DNA of 64,000 nucleotides from assembly GCF_035083965.1 (NCBI RefSeq), contig NC_089726.1, forward strand, positions 6,639,501 to 6,703,500, written 5' to 3'. Below are positions 39,301 through 48,497 of this stretch, piece after piece (position 1 is the stretch's first letter; the number at the start of each line of letters is the position of its first letter). The DNA comes from Branchiostoma lanceolatum. Lineage: Eukaryota; Chordata; Leptocardii; Amphioxiformes; Branchiostomatidae. The position numbers and the translations under genes were made by a program. The notes below the pieces were generated by a model. The model did no database searches and was not told where the DNA came from. It saw only the letters and a list, made by a program, of their open reading frames with translations.

Positions 39301-42300
39301 TTCGAAATGTCTTTGATTTAACGAAGCTGTGATTACATCCAAGGGGCACAGGCGTCAAAGACGGAAAGTCCCAGGCCTAGAATGGACATGCTTGCCTCTG
39401 TTCAGTATACAGTAGTAGCAATGCTACGATGGAGTAAATGATGCCTACATTTGTTTACTGCAGTATCAACTTGCTCAGTTTTTTTACACATTCCTGACGA
39501 AAAGACTGCTCTTGCTTATTGTTTAAACGGAAAACATTCCCTTCCACGCTACAGGGTTGATATCCTACTCCATTGCGTCAGGTAATGAGGCCGGCAAATT
39601 TGCCATGGACGGAACAACTGGCGCCTTGCGGACTGTGGGAGACCTTGACAGAGAAAACACTGCCAGCTATGTGCTGGTTCTCCTGGCAACGGACGGGGGA
39701 CAGAATCCTGGTCATTTGACGGGGTCGACAACGGTCTACGTCACCGTGACAGACGTAAACGACAACACAGCAGTGTGTTCGCCGGCCCTGTTGGCCCTGT
39801 CGGTCTCCGAGGGGGCGGCGGTAGGTTCTACAGTGGGAAGCGTCACCTGCACCGACCAGGACGATGGTATCAACGCGGTGCTGTCGCACACGATCATTGC
39901 GGGAAACACAAACAGCTCTTTTGCCGTGAATAACTCAACGGGAGACATTACAGTGGCATCTGCACTAGATTTAGAAGTGACGCCTACGTATATCTTGGAG
40001 CTCATGGTCACAGATGAAGGAGACCCGGTTCTGACTGGCAGCGTGACCGTCCACGTCAAGCTCACGGATGACAACGACTTTGCACCTACCTTCACAGGTG
40101 CCTTCTTCTACTTCAACATCTCAGAGGATGCCGCCATTGGAACAACACTTGGACAAGTACCGGCCACTGACCAAGACCTCTACGAGGAAAGCATTTCGTA
40201 CACTATTATCAGCGGGGACGACGACAACGTCTTTCGCCTGGACACACGCACGGGAACACTAAGTCTCAAGGACAACGTCGATCGAGAAACTACTGACGTA
40301 TTTTCTCTGGTTGTCATGGCAACAGACAGCGAGGACAGCTCTGGCGTTAAACACAACGTAACAGCATTGATAAGCATCACCGTGCTAGACGTTAACGACA
40401 ACCCGCCAGTGTTCGTTCCCCATGTGTACTACGTGTCACTGTTTGAATCTGCGACAATCGGAGCTGCAGTCGCACAGCTCACGTGCACTGACAGCGACGA
40501 CGGGACTAACGCGAATGTGACGTACCTCATTTCCACCGGAAATGACGCATTGAAATTCAACGTGACGTACGATGGTGGTGAGATCACTCTGCAGGACTCG
40601 TTGGACTATGAGACGAGCACAGAATATGTCCTGACGGCTACAGCATCGGATGGAGGGACTCCATCTCTGACTGGGACCGCCACGGTATACGTACAGGTTG
40701 TTGCCGTCAACGAACATACGCCGGAAATCATCGTTCCGACGGGAGGATACGATGTCATCATCTCCGAAGACGTTCCGATAGGAGCGTCGGTAATATCCGT
40801 GACAGCCGTGGATTCCGACTCGGGTTCCGACGGCACAGTCGTGTACAGCATCGAGGACGGAAACTCTGAGCAGAAATTTGTCATCGATGAGCTTTCCGGG
40901 GAGATAGCAGTCGCTTTGCCACTGGATAGAGAATCCACAGACTCCTACTCGCTGATCGTCAAAGCTATGGACAGTCCGTCAAATTCGTCACAGGCACTGA
41001 GCAATTTCACAACGGTGAACATCACAATAGAAGATATAAACGACAACCATCCAGTCTTCACGCCGTCCGTATACACCACTTCCGTGTTGGAAGGTGCGTC
41101 GGTGGGTTCACAACTTATACAGCTAACGGCAACTGATGCTGATCTTGGAAACAACACTGTGTTAGACTATGCCATCACTGCTGGCGACACAAACGGCACG
41201 TTCAACCTTAGCGGTGATATTCTCGTCCTCGCGTCTGGTTTGGATCATTCTGTACGAAGCTACTACTCGCTCACTGTGACAGCAACCGACCGCGGTGTCC
41301 CTCCACTTTCGTCAACGGCGAACGTCGTGGTCAACGTCCTGGAAGAGAACAACTACTCTCCGGTCTTCGACAACGGCACGAACACCGTTTGGGTCTCGGA
41401 GGACGCTGCTGTGGGGACGACGATATACAACGTCAGCGCTACCGACGCCGACGTCGGAGATGGCGGCGAGCTGACGTACGTTGTGACGTCTGACGAAGAC
41501 GCATTCGGGATAACGCTTGTTATAGACTCCGCAACAGGTGTTGTGACGCTGGGGTCGTATCTCGACAGAGAAACGATTGATGAATACGTCTTGAACATTA
41601 CGGTGTACGACGGCGAAGTGACTGACAGCGGCACCCTTAAAGACGCCATTGTCGTAACCGTCATTGTCACAGACGTGAACGACAACAAACCAACATTTAC
41701 ACAGCCAGTATACACTGTTTACATCGACGAAAACGTATCCGTCGGTTCAAACATTACGACCGTTGAGGCAACTGACCCCGACTTGAACGGAAATGGAGAG
41801 GTGACGTACTCGATCGTTTCCGGCGACGGCATGGCATACTTTGACATAAACTCTACCATGGGGCTGATTTCAACCAGTACAGACGTGGACCGGGAGACCC
41901 TAGCACTCAACAACCTCGTCATACAAGCGACGGACGGCGGGAGTCCCGCAAAATCGTCTCTCTGCAGAGTAAAGATATACCTTAACGACTTGAACGACAA
42001 CACACCGACATTCGTTCCTTTGGAATACGTGGTGAGCGTGTTGGAAAACGCAGCGGTGGGGACACTGGTGACTCCTGTACAAGCCCTGGATCCGGATGAG
42101 TCGACGAATGCGCTGCTAACGTTCGCCATCTTTGAGGGCGACGACAACAACCAGTTCACAATTGACTCTTCTACGGGAACAATCCAAACTGCGGGCACCT
42201 TAGACAGGGAGTCCATCGAGAGGTAAGGGCCAATCTTGAAATGAATGAGTGCTAACGTAAGGTATGAGCTTCTCTGTGATCAAGCCAAACGTGTATTCAT

Positions 42301-45300
42301 TGTCATTTTGACATCAAGTCATGGACAAAACCGTCCAGCAAATTTGTCTTTTTGAAGACGACTTCAACAACCCTTTGTGTCCATGGATCTAGAACACCAT
42401 CCATATGGTCATCAACACTCTTTCCTACATGTTCTAATTTCGTATTTTCCTTTGAAATACCACCCACAGCTACACGCTGACCATCACAGCAACGGACAGC
42501 GGCATCCCTACAAACCTTACCGGCAGTGGTACCGTCCTAGTCACCGTTCTAGACGTGAACGACAACACGCCTGTCCTCACGCAAGCCAGCTACACCGCGT
42601 CGGTCAGCGAGGGGGTCTCCGTTGGCACGTCGGTGGTTCAAGTCGTCGCGTCGGACGAAGACGTCAACGAAAATGCGGAGATCGCGTACAGCATTACATC
42701 TGCAAGCCAGGCCGGCCATTTTGAAATCGACGCTGCCACTGGAGTTGTACGTACTTTGCAAGCACTAGATCGGGAGGCTCTAGACTCGTACACTCTTACT
42801 GTCCAGGCCGCGGACAATGGAAACCCCTCATTGGCTAATGACACTACGGTTACCATTACTGTTGATGACGAGAACGACAACACTCCGGCGTTCGCCTGGA
42901 ATCTTTACTCTTTTACGTTGGAAGAAAATGTTGCCGGAGGCACGTCCGTTGGCGACGTTAGCGCCAGTGATGACGACATCAATTCAAACGCCGATCTATC
43001 GTTCTCTATCATCACAGACGATTCGCAACACTTTGTGGTAAACTCAAACACAGGGCGGATATCTACCAGCTCTACGGCCAACATCGACCGGGAGACCATC
43101 TCACAATACAGCATCACGTGTAGAGTAGAAGACTCCGGGACGCCATCTTTGTTCAGTGACGTCACAGTACAGATTACCGCCTCTGACGTCAACGACAACG
43201 CGCCAATCTTTAACAACAACGACACGCTGACGGCTTCTTTGGCAGAAAACGCTGAGCAGGGAAACACCGTCATAAAGGTCTCGGCAACAGATCTCGATGA
43301 AGGCACCAATGCTGACGTCATCTACACCATATCGTCTGATCCGGCAAAGAACGGAGCGAAGGCGACGCAGTACTTCCGAATCAGTGAAACCACAGGAGTG
43401 GTCACATTCAGAGAGTCTGTCGACAGAGAAACTGAGCCCTTCATCGCCTTCGTCGTCATAGCAACGGATGCTGGGTCGCCAAGTCTGTCGTCTGAAACTG
43501 ACGTCAACATCACTATTGCTGACGTCAACGACAACAAACCAGTGCTCGATCAGACGTTCTACAGTATCGAACTGTCGACGGATTTCGATTCGTCAAAGGC
43601 AATAGTGACTCTAACGGCAACGGACGCCGACATAGGAACAAACACGGAGATTACGTTCAGTCTGACCGAATCATCGACGAACTTCAGGGTCGATCCGACG
43701 TCAGGTAGGGGTAAAGTTCGTCAAGCTTCTCATAGTAATCGTAAAGCTAACCGACTGTTATTCTTACCAACTATATCAGATGAAAATGTTGATACAACTA
43801 AATTCCATAGGCTTCTACATACTGTGTAGTTCAATTCATCGGGTTGAAGGACACAATATAATTACTCTCCAAGCAGAGGTTGGTGGAGAAGATTGTGACC
43901 TTCTTATCATATACCCTGTCGGCACTCTATACGGGCCATATGATAAAAAGGTCACAATCTTCTCCACTAAGCTTTGCTTGAGGAGTAAATATTGGCACCT
44001 TTTGCTTCCTGAGATGCCAAGATGGCTGTATTGTACTAAAAAAATGTGAAATTAATATTACTCTCATTACACACGTTTTCAAGCAGAAATCTTGGTAACC
44101 AGTTCATTCACACATGCATACCCCCTCCTCCAGGTGTCATCACAAGACTGACGCTGTCGGCCGACACCAGATACGTCATCTACGTCAGTGCGAGTGACGC
44201 TGGGATACCTCCTCTGACGTCATCCCCGGTCGCCACCGTTCGGATCGACACCTTTGACCCCGTCGCAACTCTCGTCAGCATGGAGCTGACCATGACCGTG
44301 GACGAGTTTCTCGCGAGACAAGACGAGTTTTTGCAGACCCTCCAGACGGCCATCCAACCGAGCTGCACGTCAACCTGCACTGTTGGACTGTCTCATTATG
44401 CCGAAAGGGAGGTGACAACTTCGGCAAGAAGGCGCAGAGAGTTGCTTCAGATGACAACTTCGAACACAACGTACGTACAGGTTTACTTACAACACCTTTC
44501 GTGTCTACATATAAGTCAATGTCAGTGCTTTTTTGACATTTGGGCAATAGTTTTCACATTTGGTCGAAGAGCAACATGGGAGTGCAGCTTGGAAAGATGT
44601 CAAATGGTGATTGACAAAAAAGCAGCGGATGCTGTCTGAAACGTCCGTTTACAAATCCAGTCCAGTTACTGAATTTCTAACATTCATAGACGATGTCATA
44701 TAGTCTTTGATAGGTTTAAAGGTAACACAAAAAGGGTAAGATTAATTAAGGGGCTTCACAGATTAATGTTAGGCGATGCGTAATTTCTCCCAGTATGTCG
44801 AATAAAGACCCAGCAAATACCCATTCGACTCCACATTCTATGCAGTCATTGACGAAAGAGAGCGGATGGTATCTAAAACGTCTAGCCATTAGCAAAACGT
44901 ATCCAGTCGCTTGGGTAACTTTTGTATTGTGTTCCGTATGACCTTGATGTCTAACCTTCATCGACGTTGCATCCATGTAATTATTTTAGGACTAACTACG
45001 TGACAGTGTACGTGTACGTGGAGACGTCCAACGCCACGACAGACTTCATCACCGGTCTGGGTGAAGACAAGACGTTCCTGCCGGCATCCAGGGTACTGGA
45101 GATGTTCCAGGCTGACGACGGGGCTCTACTGTCAGGTGATATTGGGTCGACTCTTTGATGTCGAAGCATATAAAAGTTATCATTTTAGAAAAGAGATTAA
45201 TGTTTTCCAACTGACACATTTTCACTGAGACGCTACCCCACCAAATGATAACGTCTAAAGAGAAAAGGTGACAGCAGGCTGTTTGAGAGCCTACCAATGC

Positions 45301-48300
45301 CAACACGACACCTCAGTGAACATGGCTCTAATGCCAAAGAAGGGACAAACCCCTTTTTCGACACCGGGAAGAAGAAATAAAGAAAATTGTTCATCGCTGA
45401 TGGCACCGAACGAGTTGTCTTCAATTGTACTGTACCCCAGTCTTGACAATTGATAGTAGTTTTAGTGATTAGAATATTGCCATGTACTACCATCAGCTTC
45501 CCGCGTATTTTCAATCACACAAGACATTGCTTTTGCAACGATGACTGTCGTCAAAAGATGTAAAGCTAGACGACTAATATAAATGTCCTCTCCAGACTCC
45601 AGCCTGGCTGATTTTGGCATCACCTCGGTGGCGGAGTACCCCCAGGAGGAGACCACAGTGCTGTGGATACAGACGGTACAGGGCATCGTGGTGGTGTCTG
45701 TCGGGGCGGGGCTACTGATCATACTGTTCGCCGTCATAGCCTGCTGCTGCACCTTCCGGGGCAGGAAAAAGAGGTACTAAAGGCTTTCCTCGTTCTAACA
45801 TCAACAGTGGTTAAGTCCCTTGTAATGCTAGGGTCAAATTTCCTAACCGGGGCTCGGCCGGGCTGTTTACGAAAACGAAAAATCAAAGTGTATGCCCATA
45901 CATTTGCACAAGCTATGCTCTTAAATAAACTTAGGTACGTTTATTTGTGTTTTTGTTGTCTTTTATATCATACTTTTCGTTCACAAAGACTGCCCGGCCG
46001 GGTCCCGGATGGGAAATGTGACCCTAGCATAAAGAAGTTATGTTCTTTCAAAAAGAAAAGCGATCACCAACATGCTTCCGGTCAGTCCTCTGACCCTTTT
46101 CAAGCTGAAATGATCCGAAGCCTATATGTTATGTGACGTCGGCAACGGGTGATTTGATTTTTGAACTACAGACATGTGTTTTTTTTCATGACGGAATTTG
46201 TTGCTTTTTGTCAGGAAACTTCCAATCAATAAAAAATCCAGAGCGAGAGAAGGATGGGAGGGAGAAAGACGTAAGTGCTGCTATATACTGTATATTTTTT
46301 TATTAGTTTCATTTTCTTTCACAAATATTAACCCAAAACATGTGTTATTTGTTAGTATGAGGTGGCCAAAAACAACATGACATGTTAACTTTTTTATCCT
46401 GGTTTATCGAAATGACAAAAACAGAGCTTTGGCGGAGTATGTATTGTTCGAAGGGAATATGACTTGCTATGTGTACAGTTAGAGCATAAATGTGGCGTTT
46501 TCGTTTTTCCCCAGCGTCCAGCTCGAAGAGAAAGGGAGGACATTCACAGGTTCTTCCTATCCATGCGGTAAGGAACTTCAGTCTTTCTCTATCTAAATTT
46601 CTACATTGGGACCAAATCCACACGTTGCAATTAGATTATCGACCCAAAAATAGAGTCCAAAATGACTGAATATGAATGCATATGCATCAAAGGTCTTTAC
46701 TACATGAAGTTTGTTGAGTTGAGTGTAATGAACTATTTCTCATTGTCTTATTGTGACGTAACGACAGTGATGTGTTCTCGAACGTTACTAGCCTCGATTT
46801 CTCCTTGCCGCTTTGTCGACGTTCGAGAGCACATCCTTGTTGGTACCTCACAATGAGACACTGAGAAGAAGGTAGGCATAGCGTTGGCAGGGAATAGAAT
46901 ACATCGTTTGTTTGTTCTGCATGTCTGGTATACCCTTGAGCTTAATCCACCAGTTTTGTACAAAAGCTACAAGCTGTGTCAGACCAGACTTATAGGTTTG
47001 ATCCATTCACACCGGGAAGGACCCCTATTCTTTTTTAATAAGTGTGGTGGGTTATTTAACGTACTTGAGGTGTAACGGGACCTTCGGCTTTACGTCCGAT
47101 CCGAGAGGATGCCCCTAATAAAAGTTAGGTACTCATTTTCACCAGAGTCGAGGGAGGATTGTACTAGGTGCCCTTCCCACGGGCATAACAATGGGGCCTG
47201 CTAGGGAGGGTTGTGTAGTAAAGATGATTATGAATTGATAACCAACCCGATGATAGTCACACACGAACACTATAACTCAAAAGGCAGTTATAATGTCCCA
47301 CTTCTACTATTTCACAGGGCCTTCCGAGAGCTCCTCGGCGGCCGGCCGACATAGGACCGACTAGACCGGCATATGCAGAGACCCCCAGAAGACACACCCC
47401 GTCGGAGAAAACATACGGAAGGAGCGTGAACCAACACCATGAAGAGGTTAGTTTTATTATAATTCGGCCATGTAGAAAACTTGCACACCTAATATTTCAA
47501 AATTGCTGCATCCCCTTTCCACTAGAGTCTGGGATCGCTGAACGACAGAACATTAACGTTTGACAAGTCGCTTAACGAATTTCATAATTCTTTTTTACGT
47601 TATGTATGTTGTCTTTGAAATCAAACTTTCACATTGTGCATCATATTTCAATTACAAAATCAAGGGTCACGTGCACACAAATCCAATTTTGGTCGTGATC
47701 GCCGTCAAGTACAAGGAGGAAAATGTTCTACTCTTTAAAAGTACAAATTGGTGGTGAAATATTGAATATATTCATCCTTTCCATCCTTTTCCATTTTCGC
47801 ACAAAATATTTCGTTCCTCTCCAGATAGATTTCTCTTTCCCCCATTTTCTATAGGATCATGATTGGTTTGACCAACCGGAAGGGCCGAAACCCTACACCG
47901 CACCACGCCACGAGTCGGACCGTCGGGACCTGGCGCACCCTCCCCCGTACGGCGCGGTGGCTCTGCCCGCCGCGTCAGAGTACAGCACTGGTGAACCGCG
48001 GGAACCACGACTTGTGGAGCCTCTCATGCCCAAGCAGCACGAACTCCAGTACGAGACCAAAAACCAGCCGTTGCCTGCCCGGAGTTCTCTAATGAGAGTC
48101 ACGCCCAACCGACACTTCGACGGCAGGACCGTTGATCCGAGTAAGTTTCAAAACATAATTTCTGTTGTTGCGTTACACGTATCAAATTAGTTGAATCACT
48201 GACAATATCAAAATACACACAGAAACATGGCCTGGTTGAACATATATATATATATTGTCAAAAGGCCAATGAAACGATTCTCGTGTTATGATTATATTTT

Positions 48301-48497
48301 TCTATTTCAGTCAGGCCATGTTTCTGTGTGTATTTTTTTTGTTTCAACTCATTATCAAAATCTATTCATTTGTACTTGCAGAAACAGGTAGAATGTACGA
48401 GTACAACACGACAACGGGTGAAAGACGATGGCTGTCAAAAGAGGAGCAGAGAGACATCGAAAAACAAGCCCTCCATCCGCCCGGATATGTACCATAA
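18311..48497 (+). CDS. Giant single-pass cadherin with about 33 EC repeats (about 3,931 aa, 37 exons)
   Basis: Calcium-dependent adhesion receptor of the large cadherin class. Exons: 18311-18380, 22283-22458, 23552-23642, 26101-26371, 26851-27065, 27462-27701, 28071-28339, 28761-28926, 29172-29549, 30059-30222, 30404-30500, 30627-30730, 31211-31372, 31768-31888, 32512-32739, 33249-34456, 34667-34763, 34891-34994, 35159-35326, 35491-35608, 35973-36200, 36417-37615, 37761-37857, 37959-38062, 38254-38421, 38547-38667, 39066-39293, 39555-42222, 42470-43704, 44134-44470, 44990-45135, 45596-45773, 46215-46270, 46515-46567, 47318-47446, 47855-48140, 48382-48497. The sum is 11,796 nt, exactly 3,932 codons. 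Order: signal peptide (1-23), EC1-EC33 with DRE, DxD and DxNDN calcium motifs, a juxtamembrane domain, one membrane segment (about 3689-3711) and a 220-residue tail. No EGF or LamG domain is seen, so it is not a Fat. The length resembles CDH23 or Dachsous, but orthology is not assigned. Alternative splicing would not be seen here. Confidence 0.9.
20008..20290 (-). mobile_element. tRNA-derived SINE
   Basis: The minus-strand head GTGTGGCGCAATCGGTAGGGTG and GGTTCGAAACC are good A and B boxes. The body CACTTAGCGAAAAGAGTAGGGGTCC matches the other copies. The 3' tail is shorter than in the copy at 16390. Confidence 0.8.
21618..21808. mobile_element. Palindromic foldback element, TACTCTCC subfamily
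   Basis: Arms share AAGCAGAGGAGGCGTTCC, TTTTACGTG, TTTAGGCG and AAAGCCCGACAAAAACGCC. An exact duplication GAAATCTGT flanks it at 21609-21617 and 21809-21817. It sits in cadherin intron 1. Confidence 0.85.
22510..22580. repeat. GACA-type microsatellite
   Basis: Imperfect (CAGA)n/(GACA)n tract in cadherin intron 2, ending in GGACGGACGG. Confidence 0.85.
23722..23892. mobile_element. Foldback repeat, same family as 1057-1262
   Basis: GTTACCTCAGCAACTGGATAATTTTG at the left is inverted against CAAAATTATCCAGTTGCTTGAGTAAC at the right, around TTCAGTCACTGACAAAAGACAGCGG. Confidence 0.65.
24165..24880 (+). repeat. AT-rich interspersed repeat family, copy in cadherin intron 3
   Basis: Has AAGAGTTCGTAGACCTCATTTC at its start, ATGCAAATT and TTTGCATAATTGG inside, and ATTACATCGTAATCCATC followed by the ACACAGACAC tract at its end. 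Confidence 0.65.
24896..25310. repeat. 10-bp minisatellite TTTACAAAAG / TTTACAAATG
   Basis: About 41 units of TTTACAAA[AT]G in tandem. A- and T-variants alternate in short blocks and a few units have TTTGCAAAAG or TTAACAAAAG. It is inside cadherin intron 3 and is not coding, although all frames are open because the unit lacks stops in this orientation. Confidence 0.93.
25585..25860 (+). repeat. AT-rich repeat family, 3' part
   Basis: Shares AAAATCAAGACCACAGCACGTCCAGG, GGGGGCCCAAAATCGACCTTGA and ATATCTCCATTTTTCATGGA with the other copies. Follows the 10-bp minisatellite in the same intron. Confidence 0.6.
26349..26465 (+). repeat. 39-bp tandem repeat over the exon 4 splice donor
   Basis: The unit ACGTACACACTAACGCTCAG plus GTGAGGATTGCGTCGTTAG occurs three times with few changes. 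The first copy is the real end of cadherin exon 4 (donor after 26371). The two others repeat the donor-like CTCAG|GTGATG and CTCAG|GTGAGG. Confidence 0.85.
30404..34456 (+). repeat. Cadherin exon module A (EC7-EC12), first of three tandem copies
   Basis: Six exons of 97, 104, 162, 121, 228 and 1208 nt, entering and leaving in phase 0. They encode EC7 to EC12 (about 640 residues). Landmarks recur in modules B and C: IDED at the start, VDYDTMG at the end of the second exon, TLTVQAADG in the third, LNCSD in the fourth, HTVDYES in the fifth, and a long sixth exon covering most of EC9 through EC12 without an intron, ending VNEHDP. EC boundaries do not coincide with most exon boundaries, so the unit duplicated was the exon block. 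Confidence 0.88.
32141..32347. mobile_element. Palindromic foldback element, TACCCTGGGAGCC subfamily
   Basis: The ends TACCCTGGGAGCCAGACTGA and TCAGTTTGGCTCCCTGGGTA are inverted. The core has TTAGCGCTCCGG and CCGGAGCGCTAA. The flanks CTTGTGGGT and CTTGTTGGT match at 8 of 9. It sits in the intron before cadherin exon 15. Confidence 0.82.
34667..37615 (+). repeat. Cadherin exon module B (EC13-EC18), second tandem copy
   Basis: Six exons of 97, 104, 168, 118, 228 and 1199 nt in the same phase series as modules A and C (0-1, 1-0, 0-0, 0-1, 1-1, 1-0). The second exon ends IDYDTMGSDK, the third starts VVTLTVQAADG, the fourth starts VASMNCSD, the fifth starts NTVDYEG and the sixth ends VNEHDPQF. 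The introns at equivalent positions show no obvious sequence match to those of A or C, so the duplication is not recent. Confidence 0.88.
35665..35782. mobile_element. Nested foldback element with CTAGCCTGGAAT arms
   Basis: Outer arms TTTTTCGCCTCAATTTG and CAAATTGAGGCGAAAAAG; inner arms TAGCCTGGAAT and ATTCCAGGCT; centre GAGTCTCCTCT and AGAGGAGACTC. Similar AGGATGGATTCCAGGCTAAC-type ends recur near 23262-23290, 29930-29960 and 31110-31145, suggesting a family. Confidence 0.65.
37761..42222 (+). repeat. Cadherin exon module C (EC19-EC24) with extended last exon
   Basis: Exons of 97, 104, 168, 121 and 228 nt repeat the A/B series exactly. The sixth exon is 2668 nt instead of about 1200. It does not stop at VNEH...P but continues without an intron through EC25-EC28 and into EC29. 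Either the intron that closes modules A and B was lost here, or the duplicated blocks A and B were inserted at a site that had no intron in C. EC20 starts VATLNCSD, and EC23 and EC24 keep DVNDNPP and VNEHTP. Confidence 0.87.
42470..43704 (+). other. Cadherin exon 29: end of EC29 to start of EC33
   Basis: A 1235-nt exon with canonical membrane-proximal repeats. The linkers are DVNDNTP, DENDNTP, DVNDNAP and DVNDNKP, with LDRE or VDRE motifs in each repeat. These repeats lack the alternating atypical linkers and the cysteines of EC7-EC24, so this part of the rod should be fully calcium-stiffened. Confidence 0.85.
43863..43987. mobile_element. Short foldback element, TACTCTCC subfamily
   Basis: The ends TACTCTCCAAGCAG and CTTTGCTTGAGGAGTA enclose inverted GGAGAAGATTGTGACCTT arms. 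No convincing target duplication. It lies in the cadherin intron before exon 30. Confidence 0.7.
44134..45135 (+). other. Cadherin exons 30-31: end of EC33 and juxtamembrane domain with a basic site
   Basis: After EC33 comes about 140 residues without EC motifs. The order looks like strand (MELTMTVDE), helix (FLARQDEFLQTLQTAIQ), strands, a run of four arginines at about 3597-3600 (SARRRREL), then strand (YVTVYVYVE), helix and strand. This resembles in outline the ferredoxin-like membrane-adjacent domains of CDH23 and PCDH15, and SEA domains; that match is an inference. RRRR fits a furin-type cleavage consensus. Confidence 0.6.
44605..44935. mobile_element. Diverged copies of the GACGAAAG foldback repeat
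   Basis: Two stretches, near 44605-44670 and 44825-44935, carry the AGCGGATG...AAACGTC...CCAGT core of the family. The second ends CTTGGGTAACTTTTGTATTGTG. Both are in the intron before cadherin exon 31. Confidence 0.5.
45596..45773 (+). other. Cadherin exon 32: transmembrane segment
   Basis: Encodes GIVVVSVGAGLLIILFAVIA followed by CCCTFRGRKKR. The hydrophobic run of about 20-23 residues (about 3689-3711) is bounded by three cysteines, possible palmitoylation sites, and a basic stop-transfer stretch. This sets type I orientation with the EC repeats outside. The exon ends in phase 2. Confidence 0.9.
46741..46861. mobile_element. Foldback element in the cadherin tail introns
   Basis: TCTTATTGTGA and TCACAATGAGA form outer arms; GATGTGTTCTCGAACGT and ACGTTCGAGAGCACATC form inner arms. 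No target duplication was seen. Confidence 0.55.
46975..47190 (-). mobile_element. SINE fragment, body and tail only
   Basis: On the minus strand it matches the SINE body (CACACTTATTAAAAAAGAATAGGGGTCC) and the CTGGTCTGACACAGC-type tail but lacks a recognisable tRNA head. In the intron before cadherin exon 35. Confidence 0.65.
48211..48336. repeat. Inverted repeat beside the last cadherin exon
   Basis: AAATACACACAGAAACATGG (48211-48230) continuing CCTG pairs with CAGGCCATGTTTCTGTGTGTATTT (48312-48335), a stem of about 24 bp with a loop of about 77 bp containing (AT)n. It fills most of the 241-bp final intron. Confidence 0.8.

Larger units (their letters stand above)
46215..48497 (+). other. 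Cadherin exons 33-37: cytoplasmic tail with two PPxY motifs and a WW-like segment
   Basis: The tail is about 220 residues and rich in Pro, Arg and His, built from five exons. It has PPPY at about 3827-3830 and PPGY four residues from the C-terminus, both matching the PPxY ligand of WW domains. From about 3880 to 3912 the order F.GRT.DP.TGRMYEYN.TTGERRW matches the WW-domain pattern W.ERTDP.GR.YY.N..T...W, with the first Trp replaced by Phe. No beta-catenin-binding motif was recognised. The stop is TAA at 48495-48497. Confidence 0.8.

Noticed and set aside
18311-48497. Splitting the cadherin into several adjacent genes
   Set aside because: Intron phases connect all 37 exons, and there is only one signal peptide and one membrane segment.
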